The notes: generated by a model from the sequence alone, not told the origin. Shown: positions 18,540-27,492, counted from the stretch's first letter. The stretch: DNA of 64,000 nt from Thermincola carboxydiphila (GCA_016841045.1 JAENZX010000011.1:30194-94193); one strand, 5' to 3'. A program made the numbers and translations.

Positions 18540-19349
18540 TCAGGATAATAGTTTTCCCTGACCAAGGGAACCGAGTTCTGCAATGGCATTCTGACATTCA
18601 CATTTTCGTTCTTGTGGAATAATTTCAATGGTCCTCATAACAAGTTTTTTGAGATTTTCATTATTTCGATTCATTGCTTCAACTACCTCGGCATGAGTAA
18701 GAGGAGTTGGAGATATACCGGCTGCATAATTGGTCACCATACCAATCGTAGCATAGCATATTTCTGCCTCCCTGGCCAAGACGACCTCCGGTACACTTGT
18801 CATTCCCACCAGATCTCCACCAAGGGAACTGTACATTTTTATCTCAGCAGGTGTTTCAAATCGCGGCCCTTCAGTACAGACATATGTACCACTTGTTTTT
18901 ACAGGAAGCTTTAAGGTTGCGGCTGCATTTGCAATTATCTTGCGCAGTTCTATACAGTATGGTTCTGTCATATCTACATGCACCACACCCCGTTCACTGT
19001 CATCGAAAAAGGTCTGAATTCTATTCTTGGTGAAATCAAGAAATTGGTCTACCAATATAAACTCGCCTGGCTGCATCTCCAGATTTAGCGAACCGACAGC
19101 ACCTGTTGCAATTATTCTTTCGACTCCAAGCTTCTTCATAGCTAGTATATTGGCCCTGTAATTAATTTTGTGGGGTGGTACCGCATGATCTTCTCCGTGC
19201 CTGGCAAGAAATGCTACTGTTGTACCTTCATATTCTCCAAGCTTTACTTTAACAGCGCCGTATTCTGTAGTGACATTTTCCTCAGAAATTCCCGACAACA
19301 GGTTTGGGTCATAAACCCCGGTTCCTCCAATTAAACCGATTTTCGCCAT
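18540..19349 (-). CDS. mtnP: Methylthioadenosine/methylthioinosine phosphorylase
   Basis: Phosphorolyses a methylthio-nucleoside to a purine base and 5-methylthioribose-1-phosphate. 269 residues. IGLIGGTGVYDP binds phosphate, RHGEDHAVPPHKINYRANI and TEGPRFETPAEIKMY are family motifs. The base-binding segment reads VTNYAAGISPTPLTHAEV: Asn-Tyr-Ala-Ala, as in 6-oxopurine (inosine-type) enzymes, where MTA-specific enzymes have an Asp-Tyr-Asp segment. With mtaD in the same run, methylthioinosine is the likely substrate. The ATG has GGAGG seven bases upstream. Confidence 0.92.
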   Translation of the reverse strand: MAKIGLIGGTGVYDPNLLSGISEENVTTEYGAVKVKLGEYEGTTVAFLARHGEDHAVPPHKINYRANILAMKKLGVERIIATGAVGSLNLEMQPGEFILVDQFLDFTKNRIQTFFDDSERGVVHVDMTEPYCIELRKIIANAAATLKLPVKTSGTYVCTEGPRFETPAEIKMYSSLGGDLVGMTSVPEVVLAREAEICYATIGMVTNYAAGISPTPLTHAEVVEAMNRNNENLKKLVMRTIEIIPQERKCECQNAIAELGSLGQGKLLS

Positions 19350-19370
19350 AGCCAAGCCTCCGATTCTTGT

Positions 19371-20279
19371 TTATTCCTCAAATAATGCTTCGACAAAGTC
19401 CTGTGGACTAAATTCTTTCAAGTCGTCAATTTGTTCTCCAACACCAATAAATTTAACCGGAATATTGAGTTCCGACTTAATACCTATTACAACACCACCC
19501 TTGGCTGTGCCGTCAAGTTTTGTTAAGACTATTCCTGTTACTCCCGCAGCCTGAGCGAAAAGCTTTGACTGACTTATAGCGTTCTGACCAGTTGTAGCAT
19601 CTAACACCAGAAGTACTTCATCAGGCGCATCTGGCATTTCTCTGGAAATTACACGGAAAATCTTTTTCAGTTCTTCCATTAAGTTAACTTTTGTATGAAG
19701 TCTTCCTGCGGTATCTATAATAAGGATATCAGATTCCCTGGCCTTGGCAGCCTGCAGGGAATCATAGACAACTGCTGCAGGGTCTGCACCCTCCTGGTGC
19801 TTTATCACGTCACACCCTACCCGATTTCCCCAGATTTCCAGCTGATCTATAGCTGCGGCACGGAAGGTATCACCAGCAGCCAGGAGTACGTTTTTTCCAT
19901 CCTGTTTAAAATTATTGGCAAGTTTTCCTATGGTGGTTGTTTTGCCCGCACCATTGACCCCAACTACAACAATAACTGTGGGTTTATTCACAGTTTTAAG
20001 CTTAAATTCCTCTGAACCCATAATATCTGCTACAAGTTCTTTAAGGACATTTTTTAGTTCTCCGCTATCCTCTATTTTGCGCTCTTTTACAGCCTTTCTT
20101 AAATCCTCAACAAGCTCAATAGCGGTATTTACACCAACATCGGCCTGAATAAGCAGCTCCTCAAGCTCTTCATACAATTCATCATCTATTTTTTTACCTG
20201 ATACAAGATTTTCAATTTTAGCTACAAAACCTTGTCTAGTTTTTGTTAATCCTTCTTTTAGTTTAGAAAAAAAACCCAC
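19371..20279 (-). CDS. ftsY: Signal recognition particle receptor FtsY
   Basis: GTPase that receives the ribosome-SRP complex at the membrane. 302 residues; an N domain without the long acidic A domain, then GVNGAGKTTTIGKLA (G1), DTAGRLHTK (G3), TKLDGTAKGG (G4) and the closing GVGEQIDDLKEFSPQDFVEALF. The position after smc is typical; here a JAMM-like gene separates them. Confidence 0.97.
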   Translation of the reverse strand: MGFFSKLKEGLTKTRQGFVAKIENLVSGKKIDDELYEELEELLIQADVGVNTAIELVEDLRKAVKERKIEDSGELKNVLKELVADIMGSEEFKLKTVNKPTVIVVVGVNGAGKTTTIGKLANNFKQDGKNVLLAAGDTFRAAAIDQLEIWGNRVGCDVIKHQEGADPAAVVYDSLQAAKARESDILIIDTAGRLHTKVNLMEELKKIFRVISREMPDAPDEVLLVLDATTGQNAISQSKLFAQAAGVTGIVLTKLDGTAKGGVVIGIKSELNIPVKFIGVGEQIDDLKEFSPQDFVEALFEE

Positions 20280-20330
20280 GATGGCTACTCCCCCTAAAAT
20301 TGAATATTTACCCGATAGCTAATTATAGCA

Positions 20331-20363
20331 AAAATAGAAGGTTAAGGCAGTTGCCTTAACCTT
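20331..20363 (-). terminator. Rho-independent terminator after the JAMM-like gene
   Basis: On the minus strand the perfect 12-base stem AAGGTTAAGGCA/TGCCTTAACCTT is followed by CTATTTTTGC, 16 bases beyond the stop at 20379. The stem is strong, the T-run short. Confidence 0.75.
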
Positions 20364-20378
20364 TTAAGTTTAACATAA

Positions 20379-21518
20379 CTAATTTGTTATCTCAATCGGT
20401 TTACACAAATTAGTATACTCTTGAGCAACGCCAAATTTACGGTTCCTTATCTCCGCTTCTTTTTCCGGAGTCTCTGCTTCAAAGAACTTAAGGTTTAACT
20501 CTTCATCCTCATCAGCAAAATCGTAAACTTCTTTAACATTTTCTATTACAGTTGCACCTTTGGTTTTTCCTTCGTTATCGTGACCAATGGCAACTATGGG
20601 CCTACCCCAAGAACCAGGGCCGGCGTTGGCATCTCCCATATGCATAACCCCTGTTCCACCAGGGTGAGTGTGGACAATAACACCGTTTTCGGGAACACCT
20701 TTTGAATAAATTTCACGCAGCGATTTACCTGAGATGTCAACAGCACTGGAAGCCAGAAGACGGGACGGCACATAACCAATACCACCGATAACAATTTCAC
20801 CCTTTTGAGTTATGTGGCCATTCTCATCAACTATTCCCAATGCGGCAACTTCCCTTCCCTGGCCAACCTCCATGGATTTTGCAACAAGTTTATGCGCAAA
20901 GTCCTGAGATATAGATTTTATCCTCACCCGCGGCAGTCTCCATGCCGCCTGTTGGTTAGGACGGAAGACCGGGTCCTGTTCAGAAACATCCACAATAGGC
21001 AAATCACTTGAGAGATCAAGATATCTTAAACTCAGCTCTGTGGAATCCCTTAGTACTTCTTTCTCCTCACTTGCTGTATGAGCAGCAAGTATCTTAAGTT
21101 CAACTTTTTCTGATTCTGTGGCCAGGTCAAAAAACTCTCCTCTGGGATAGACTATACCAACTCCGGCTAAATTTTCGTTTTTAACACCGATGGCAATCAA
21201 GGGCATGTTAAAGAAGTCAACTCCGGAAACATCCGTAATTAAACCTGTTTTTCCAGGTCTCGTCATAATAAGTACCGAATTCCCTGGAATTGTTTCTAAG
21301 CCCTCAATGGTACTTTTGCCTTCCATATCGGTTATGTTATCAAGAAGTTTTCTTAAAAGAAGACCGCTTAAGCCGCCTTCAACAACTGCGGTTATCCTGT
21401 CAACTATTCCCTTTTCATTAATAAATCCGAAACAGCCGGCGTTTCGCCCCTGACCAAGTTCTCGTGTAACACTTACCAGTCTGTTTACAATATATCCTGC
21501 AATTCCATTTACTTTCAT
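20379..21518 (-). CDS. Protein with duplicated JAMM/MPN-like domain
   Basis: 379 residues; I do not recognise a named family. The C-terminal half (about 185-350) contains HTHPGGTGVMHMGDANAG, which fits the JAMM metalloprotease spacing H-x-H-P-x6-S-x2-D except that the Ser is His. The N-terminal half is a recognisable copy: IPGNSVLIMTRPGKTGLITD aligns with VPENGVIVHTHPGGTGVMHM, MPLIAIGVKNE with RPIVAIGHDNE, and RELGQGRNAGCFGFINEKG with MEVGQGREVAALGIVDENG. The first copy lacks the metal His residues. No signal peptide or membrane segment. It lies between smc and ftsY. A metalloprotease or nucleotide-type hydrolase role is inference. The ATG at 21518 has GGGGGGA upstream. Confidence 0.75.
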   Translation of the reverse strand: MKVNGIAGYIVNRLVSVTRELGQGRNAGCFGFINEKGIVDRITAVVEGGLSGLLLRKLLDNITDMEGKSTIEGLETIPGNSVLIMTRPGKTGLITDVSGVDFFNMPLIAIGVKNENLAGVGIVYPRGEFFDLATESEKVELKILAAHTASEEKEVLRDSTELSLRYLDLSSDLPIVDVSEQDPVFRPNQQAAWRLPRVRIKSISQDFAHKLVAKSMEVGQGREVAALGIVDENGHITQKGEIVIGGIGYVPSRLLASSAVDISGKSLREIYSKGVPENGVIVHTHPGGTGVMHMGDANAGPGSWGRPIVAIGHDNEGKTKGATVIENVKEVYDFADEDEELNLKFFEAETPEKEAEIRNRKFGVAQEYTNLCKPIEITN

Positions 21519-21627
21519 AAAATCCCCCCGGTTTTTCAACATGCTTCTGTTATGTAGCTTTTCCGGGGGTGAAGGCGTGTATTCTAATAAAAAATATCCA
21601 ATAACTTAAGGAAGGATTAAGAGCAAA

Positions 21628-22114
21628 AGAAAAAAATTGAACCACAGAGTGAATGATTCATTTTAGGCAAAAGAGAGGACACAGAGATGGAGTACGCGGA
21701 GAGTAATGCTTTTCCCAACATATTGCTATCTTCCCCAATTATAACTAAAACATTGAAATTTTAAATTTATCCACTATTGGGGTGCCACAGAATAAATTAT
21801 CATGGTTAAAAAAGGTTACCACAAAGATGCCCATGCCGCTACACGGTACCATCAGAGGTATGAAAAATGTTCAAGATTAGAATTAATGTCTATCCAAATG
21901 AAGAAAAGACAATCGCAAAGAACGCAAAGGCACGAAGTACACAAAGGTAAAACTTAAAAAATTGAGAAAATGGTATTTACAAAAATTACACTTTTACCTC
22001 GATAGAAAGGATTAAGTTGACGTTAGCAATTTCTCTCTGTGCCCTTTGTGTCCTCAGACCGTTGAGCAGTGCCTGTGACCTCTGTGGTTAACCGTTTTTT
22101 TGTTTTTTGGTCTT
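21628..22114. repeat. Dispersed GCAAAG/ACAGAG-type repeat element, copy C (long)
   Basis: Fills most of the gap between smc and the JAMM-like gene. The left end (AACCACAGAG, GGCAAAAGAGAGGACACAGAG) matches the reverse complement of the right end of copy A. The right end (TTTCTCTCTGTGCCCTTTG, CAGTGCCTGTGACCTCTGTG, GTTAACCG, T-rich) matches the reverse complement of the left end of copy A. The element is thus inverted relative to A, with a longer middle holding a further block of CGCAAAG-AACGCAAAG-type units at about 21912-21950. No coding frame. Confidence 0.75.
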
Positions 22115-22127
22115 CGCTGACTTCTTT

Positions 22128-25100
22128 TTAACTCACTTTACTCTCTATATCACTAAGCTTCATGGAAACCATTTTTGTAACTTTGGCGTCATCCATTGTC
22201 ACGCCAAATAATACATCCGCGGCTTCCATTGTTCCTTTTCGGTGAGTAATTACTATAAACTGGGTATTTAAGGCAAATTCTTTTAAATACTCCGCAAACC
22301 TATCCACATTGGCCTCATCCAAAGCTGCTTCAATTTCATCAAGAACACAGAAGGGACTCGGTTTGGTCTGAAGAATAGCAAAAAGGAGTGCAATTGCTGT
22401 AAGGGCTTTCTCTCCACCAGACAACAGTGAAAGGTGCTGATTTTTTTTACCAGGAGGCTGAGCCAGGATCTCAATGCCGCTTTCAAGAAGATTTTCTTTA
22501 TCCGTAAGGACAAGCTCGGCTTTTCCTCCACCAAACAGCTTTGTAAAGACGATGCCAAAATTCTCGTTGATTTCTGCAAAAGCCCGGGAGAACTTTTTGG
22601 TCATGATTTGTTCCATCTCTTCGATTACACCAAACAGCGACTCTTTTGCCCGGGTAAGATCCTCAAACTGTCCAGTCAGAAAATCGTATCTCTCTTTTAC
22701 TCTGGTATATTCCTCAATGGCTCCTACATTTACATTTCCCAAAGACGATATAACTTCCCTCAACTGCCTGATTCTCGTGGTAACTTCTTTTTTGTTGGTA
22801 ATTTCAGTTTTATTGAGAAAGGCCTCTTCATAGGTTTGTTCAAACTCATCTAAAAGTTTGTTTATACTGGATTCAATCTCAAACTCCAGCCTGGTCCTTT
22901 TGACCTGCAGGCTATGAAGCTGTTCCCTGTTCTGGTTAATCTCTTTTGAAGTGTTTCTTATTATACCTTCAAGCTGCTCAATTTCAAGCCCAACAGCCTG
23001 CTTATCGTTTCTCAACTTCTCCAGAATTTCCTGCTGCAATCCCTTTTGTTGGTTGAGGGCTTTGATTTCATCTTCGAGTAAGGCCGTTTCATTCATCAGT
23101 GACCTATTGAGCTCATCAAAGTCAATAATTTGCTGGTCTTTCTTTTTAATATTTTCTTCTATTTCCCTAATAGAGTTCATGACCCGATCGGCTATTTCGG
23201 TCAGATTTAATTCATCTTGCCTTAGGGCAGCGAGACACACTTTACTTTCGGTAACTCTCTCTTTAAGCTTAATCCTTTCCTCTTCTAACTCAATAAGTTC
23301 ATTACTGTGCTTTTCGATACTCTTTCTTGTTTGTTGGTCTTTCGACTGCAGTTGAGACATAAGCTCCTTATTGCGATTAATACCTGACTCTGTGTTTCTC
23401 AACTCTTCCGTCAATGACTGTACTTCCATTTCAGCAATTTTCCTGCTGCTATCAATTCTGTCTTTTTCCTGAAGTAGAATCTGTAAATCTTTTTCCTCTG
23501 AGCTTTCCTTCATGCGAAGTTCCTGTATGATTGACCTTATTTCATTTATCCTGGAAAAGACCTTTTCCAGGTCTTCCCGTTTTGAATCCAGGCGGGATTC
23601 AATCTCTTTTGATTTCTGCTGCAGTTGTTTAATTGTTTCACCTGTCTGTTCAATATCCCGTTCACGGCTTAACAAACCGGTACTGCCCTTTTGATACGAT
23701 CCACCGGTCATTGCGCCGCCAGGGTTTACAACATCACCGTCCAAGGTTACTATTCTTGAAACATTGACAGCGTATCTGGCAAGTTCGGTAGCATGTTTGA
23801 TATTTTCTGCTATCATGACTCTACCCAGCAGGTACTCAACGATAGGCTTATATTTGGGGTCAAAATTCACAACTTCGGAAGCAGCGCCCACCAATCCCTG
23901 GTTTTTTCCGTTCTTAAACCCCGGTTTTTCTTTAATATTAGGCTTTATAGTACTAAGCGGCAAAAAGGTTGCTCTGCCGCCCCTTTTCCTTTTCAAATAC
24001 TCGATGGCTTGTCTCGCATCTTCATCAGTTTCAGTAACAATGAACTGCAGAGACCCTCCAAGGGCTACCTCAAGGGCAGTCTCATACTTTTCAGGTACCT
24101 TTAACAATTCGGCTACAACCCCGCAGACCCCAGGGCACTCTTTACCGCTTTTACTTTCTTTTAAAACTTCCTTTACACCCCGGTAATAGCCTTCGTAACT
24201 GTCGCGCAGCTCTTCTAAGGCCTTTAATCTAGAAGTTTTTTCCTGCAGAGTACCGCGCAGCTGTTCTGACTCAACACGCAAACCGCTGATTTCACGTTTC
24301 ATAGTCTCATTTTTTTGTGCCAGAGTTTTATCTTCACTGGTCAGGCGGTTGATTTCCCTAAGTGTTGCATCTCTGGTATTTTGAAGTTCCTGACTCTTTT
24401 GCTGGATTGAGTTATATTCATCCTTGCTGTTTGTCTTTTGCTCCTCCAGCTGATCTATCCGTTTTACAAGTGTCCTTAAATTTGCTTCACCTGTACTAAT
24501 AGAATTCCTGACACCGGCAATTTCGTTAAGCAAATCAATTATGTCTGCTTTGCTGTCTTCAATCATTTTCTGATCGCCCTGAAATTTCAGGTCGGTATTT
24601 TGAAGCTCTTTTTCCAGGAGTTCTAGTTTTTCCTGCTCGCTGAATATCCTGGCCTTAACTTTTGAAAGGTTGCCCTCATCGCCGGTGAATTTTTCGCGTT
24701 CCCTGGCTTCTTTTATCCTTAGTTCCGATATTTCAGCCAAAAGATTTTGTTTTTGGGATTCTATTCCCTTTAAACGTTCTGCAGCAACAAGAATTCCTGA
24801 CTCCTTTTTCTCAATGCCGCTGCCGATTTCATAAACATTTTTCTGCGATACGGCAATTTCTTCATCCAACTTGGTCAAAGCCAGTTTCTTCTCCTCATAA
24901 ACTGACTCTGTACCTCTCGCTGCTGTTTCAGACTCTATTAAGCTGTGTTTTAATTGTTCTTCACGGTCGGTAATTTCTCCGAGCTTTTCTTTTTGTTCCA
25001 TAACCTGATTGATAATAAGGTTAACTTCCAGTTGGCCAAGCTCTTCTTTGTAACCCAAGTATTCCTGGGCCTTTTGGGATTGCTCTTCTAAGGGGCCCAC

Positions 25101-25703
25101 CTGAGTCTCAAGCTCATGTATAATATCATTTATCCTCAGCAGGTTTTGTTCTGTATCTTCCAGTTTCCTTACAGCCTGCTGCTTGCGGGATTTATATTTG
25201 ACTATTCCTGCAGCCTCTTCAATTATAGCCCTTCTATCCTCAGACTTTACACTGAGGATTTCGTCAATTTTTCCCTGTCCGATTATCGAGTACCCTTCTC
25301 GTCCAATACCCGTATCCATGAACAGTTCGTGAACATCCTTCAGCCTGCAGGAAGATTTGTTAATCAGGTATTCGCTTTCTCCTGAACGATAAACACGTCT
25401 TGTCACCGTTACTTCGGAAAAGTCTATGGGAAATATCGATGCACTGTTATCTAAAGTAATTGAAACTTCGGCCATTCCTACCTGTTTTCTCTTATCACTG
25501 CCCGCAAAGATAACATCCTCCATCTTGGCGCCGCGGAGACTTTTAGCGCTTTGCTCTCCAAGGACCCATCTAATAGCATCTGCAATATTGCTTTTCCCAC
25601 AACCATTAGGTCCGACAATCACCGAAATGCCTGGATTAAACTGCAGGTCTATTTTATCGGCAAGGGATTTGAAACCTTGTATTTCAAGACGTTTTAAGTA
25701 CAA
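22128..25703 (-). CDS. smc: Chromosome segregation protein SMC
   Basis: Condensin ATPase that loops and organises the chromosome together with ScpA and ScpB. 1191 residues. The N-terminal head has Walker A GPNGCGKSNIADAIRWVLGE, then a coiled coil (about 170-500), a hinge domain (about 510-660, around CPGVCGVVAELLKVPEKYE), the return coiled coil, and the C-terminal head with the ABC signature LSGGEKALTAIALLFAI and Walker B CVLDEIEAALDEANV. rnc and ftsY are its usual partners; here a cobalamin/cytochrome segment separates it from rnc. Confidence 0.98.
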   Translation of the reverse strand: MYLKRLEIQGFKSLADKIDLQFNPGISVIVGPNGCGKSNIADAIRWVLGEQSAKSLRGAKMEDVIFAGSDKRKQVGMAEVSITLDNSASIFPIDFSEVTVTRRVYRSGESEYLINKSSCRLKDVHELFMDTGIGREGYSIIGQGKIDEILSVKSEDRRAIIEEAAGIVKYKSRKQQAVRKLEDTEQNLLRINDIIHELETQVGPLEEQSQKAQEYLGYKEELGQLEVNLIINQVMEQKEKLGEITDREEQLKHSLIESETAARGTESVYEEKKLALTKLDEEIAVSQKNVYEIGSGIEKKESGILVAAERLKGIESQKQNLLAEISELRIKEAREREKFTGDEGNLSKVKARIFSEQEKLELLEKELQNTDLKFQGDQKMIEDSKADIIDLLNEIAGVRNSISTGEANLRTLVKRIDQLEEQKTNSKDEYNSIQQKSQELQNTRDATLREINRLTSEDKTLAQKNETMKREISGLRVESEQLRGTLQEKTSRLKALEELRDSYEGYYRGVKEVLKESKSGKECPGVCGVVAELLKVPEKYETALEVALGGSLQFIVTETDEDARQAIEYLKRKRGGRATFLPLSTIKPNIKEKPGFKNGKNQGLVGAASEVVNFDPKYKPIVEYLLGRVMIAENIKHATELARYAVNVSRIVTLDGDVVNPGGAMTGGSYQKGSTGLLSRERDIEQTGETIKQLQQKSKEIESRLDSKREDLEKVFSRINEIRSIIQELRMKESSEEKDLQILLQEKDRIDSSRKIAEMEVQSLTEELRNTESGINRNKELMSQLQSKDQQTRKSIEKHSNELIELEEERIKLKERVTESKVCLAALRQDELNLTEIADRVMNSIREIEENIKKKDQQIIDFDELNRSLMNETALLEDEIKALNQQKGLQQEILEKLRNDKQAVGLEIEQLEGIIRNTSKEINQNREQLHSLQVKRTRLEFEIESSINKLLDEFEQTYEEAFLNKTEITNKKEVTTRIRQLREVISSLGNVNVGAIEEYTRVKERYDFLTGQFEDLTRAKESLFGVIEEMEQIMTKKFSRAFAEINENFGIVFTKLFGGGKAELVLTDKENLLESGIEILAQPPGKKNQHLSLLSGGEKALTAIALLFAILQTKPSPFCVLDEIEAALDEANVDRFAEYLKEFALNTQFIVITHRKGTMEAADVLFGVTMDDAKVTKMVSMKLSDIESKVS

Positions 25704-25861
25704 TGAAAATCTCTCCTTAGAGCCAAACCAATTTCTTTTTAACCCCTCTTTTATTTCTACAAAAGGGCGTCGTTTCCTTCAAATGAATTTTTTAACCAAG
25801 GATTTATCCCTTTTTGAAGGAATTTCTTAATGGACTTAGAATATAAGTATTAAATCAAATA

Positions 25862-26040
25862 TTATTGGTATCAGGTGCCCCTAACTGGGGAGAATAGGGA
25901 ATTGGGTTTAAACCCCAAGCGGTCCCGCCACTGTATGTGGGGAATAACCTTCACAAAGCCACTCGTTTAACGGGGAAGGCGAAGTTTAGTGATGATCCAC
26001 GAGCCAGGAGACCTGCCTGTACCTGCTGAGTCGTATTTCG
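25862..26040 (+). promoter_or_regulatory. Cobalamin (adenosylcobalamin) riboswitch
   Basis: Structured leader with the conserved pieces in order: GGTGCCCCTAACTGGGGAG near 25874, GGTCCCGCCACTGT near 25921, and the B12 box GAGCCAGGAGACCTGCC near 26001. It stands upstream of cobT on the plus strand and ends in an intrinsic terminator at about 26070, so high cobalamin should stop transcription before cobT. Confidence 0.95.
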
Positions 26041-26067
26041 ACGGAAAATACGTCTTGTGAATGATGG

Positions 26068-26104
26068 TAAAGTTCACAACCCTTTTGGGTTGTGAACTTT
26101 TTGC
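26068..26104 (+). terminator. Terminator of the cobalamin riboswitch
   Basis: The 13-base stem AAGTTCACAACCC/GGGTTGTGAACTT with a TTTT loop is followed by TTTGCTTT. It is the expression platform of the riboswitch and acts by premature termination. Confidence 0.9.
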
Positions 26105-26129
26105 TTTCCCAGGACTATTCCAGGAGGTG

Positions 26130-26262
26130 AAACGAAAAAAAGACAACCACTGAGATCACAGAGAAACACAGAGACAGTCTGCCGACGCCTTTGCGTCCTC
26201 TCTCTTTTGCCCTATGTTAATCAATGCATCTTTGCGTTTAATTGTTTTTCTTTAAAAACTGT
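26130..26262. repeat. Dispersed GCAAAG/ACAGAG-type repeat element, copy D
   Basis: Lies between the riboswitch terminator and the cobT ribosome site. It has A-rich ACAACCACTGAGATCACAGAG on the left and CTTTGCGTCCTCTCTCTTTTG, CCCTATGTTAATCAATGCATC and TTTGCGTTTAATTG on the right. The right part is nearly identical to the right end of copy A near 12270-12330. Confidence 0.75.
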
Positions 26263-26293
26263 TTATCAATAATTATTTTTAGGAGGCACTAGA

Positions 26294-27340
26294 ATGAGTT
26301 TACTGGAAAACACACTAAAACAAATTGGGACCCTTGACAAGGAATCTATGGAGAAGACTCAGGCGAGGCTGGAGGGGCTTATTAAACCGCCGGGCAGTCT
26401 GGGTGTGCTGGAAGAAATGGCACTCCAGTTGAGCGGCATTTATCGAGAACCAATGCCTACAATAGGAAAGAAGGCTATCATAGTAATGGGTGGAGACCAC
26501 GGAATTGTAGAGGAAGGAGTCAGTATAGCTCCAATGGAGGTTACGGCTCTGATGATGCCTACTTTTGTCCGGGGACAATCAGGTATGGCAGTATTGGCCA
26601 AACATGCCGGTGCATCAGTTACAGCTGTCGATATTGGTGTTGCCGTACCTTTAGAGGTCCCGGGTGTCCTTAACAGGAAGGTAAAAGCCGGAACCGATAA
26701 CCTTTCAAAAGGACCTGCCATGTCACGGGAAGAAGCCGTCAAAGCTATTGAGGTGGGAATAGAAGTTGCAACAGAAGAAATTAAGAAAGGTACCCGGGTT
26801 CTTGGAACGGGAGACATGGGCATCGGCAACACGACTCCCAGCAGCGCCATTCTGGCTGTCTTCGCAGGCCTTCCAATACCTGATGTAACAGGCATTGGAA
26901 CAGGAATAACAGAACAGGCAGTCAAAAATAAGATTACAGTGATTGAAAAAGCCCTGGAAATAAATAAACCCGACAAAAACGATCCTATCGATGTTTTGGC
27001 AAAGGTAGGCGGCCTGGAAATTGCTGGAATCGCAGGAATTATTCTGGCTGCTGCTGCAAATAGAGTCCCGGTGGTAGTGGACGGCTTTATCTCCAGCGCC
27101 GGTGCCCTGATTGCTGCCCGCCTGGCTCCAAACTCTGTGGAGTTTATGATTGGCTCCCACTGTTCTGCCGAGCATGCTCACAGAACAATGCTGGAAGTAA
27201 TCGGCCTAAGGCCCATGCTGGATATGAAGATGCGCCTTGGTGAAGGTTCAGGTGCAGCTCTGACGATGACCATCATCGATGCTGCCATTAAGGTCCTGCA
27301 TGAAATGGCTACCTTTGAAGAGATTGGGATAGTGCTGTAA
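26294..27340 (+). CDS. cobT: Nicotinate-nucleotide:dimethylbenzimidazole phosphoribosyltransferase
   Basis: Makes alpha-ribazole-5'-phosphate, the lower-ligand nucleotide of cobalamin. 348 residues. Motifs GGDHGIVEEGVSIAP, GTGDMGIGNTTPSSA and the catalytic Glu region RLGEGSGAALTMTIIDAA are intact. AGGAGG precedes the ATG. It stands alone under a cobalamin riboswitch, with no other cob gene beside it; a terminator follows. This points to cobalamin synthesis or lower-ligand exchange elsewhere in the genome. Confidence 0.96.
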   Translation: MSLLENTLKQIGTLDKESMEKTQARLEGLIKPPGSLGVLEEMALQLSGIYREPMPTIGKKAIIVMGGDHGIVEEGVSIAPMEVTALMMPTFVRGQSGMAVLAKHAGASVTAVDIGVAVPLEVPGVLNRKVKAGTDNLSKGPAMSREEAVKAIEVGIEVATEEIKKGTRVLGTGDMGIGNTTPSSAILAVFAGLPIPDVTGIGTGITEQAVKNKITVIEKALEINKPDKNDPIDVLAKVGGLEIAGIAGIILAAAANRVPVVVDGFISSAGALIAARLAPNSVEFMIGSHCSAEHAHRTMLEVIGLRPMLDMKMRLGEGSGAALTMTIIDAAIKVLHEMATFEEIGIVL

Positions 27341-27385
27341 TGAAAATTGACAATGGACAATTGATAATTGACAATTAATATATAT
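27341..27385. repeat. Short AATTGACAATT-type repeat
   Basis: Directly after the cobT stop the bases AAAATTGACAATGGACAATT and GATAATTGACAATTAA form three imperfect copies of a short TTGACAAT motif. Such strings are common dispersed intergenic repeats in many bacteria; function unknown. Confidence 0.5.
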
Positions 27386-27431
27386 TAGACAATCAAATCT
27401 GGAAGGTTTGTGGATGCAAACCCTCCAGCAT

Positions 27432-27462
27432 AAAACGGCTGATTTTTTCAGCCGTTTTAGTT
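27432..27462. terminator. Bidirectional terminator between cobT and the decaheme cytochrome gene
   Basis: AAAACGGCTGA pairs with TCAGCCGTTTT around a T-rich loop. The stem is flanked by A and T on both sides, so it can end the plus-strand cobT and the minus-strand cytochrome transcripts. Confidence 0.8.
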
Positions 27463-27492
27463 CTTTCTCCATGACCATTACGCCAGGAGCTG

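Noticed and set aside
12118..22114. CRISPR array from the repeated GCAAAG/ACAGAG units
   Set aside because: Unit spacing is irregular, units are degenerate and only 6-9 bases long, there are no unique spacers of constant length and no cas genes.
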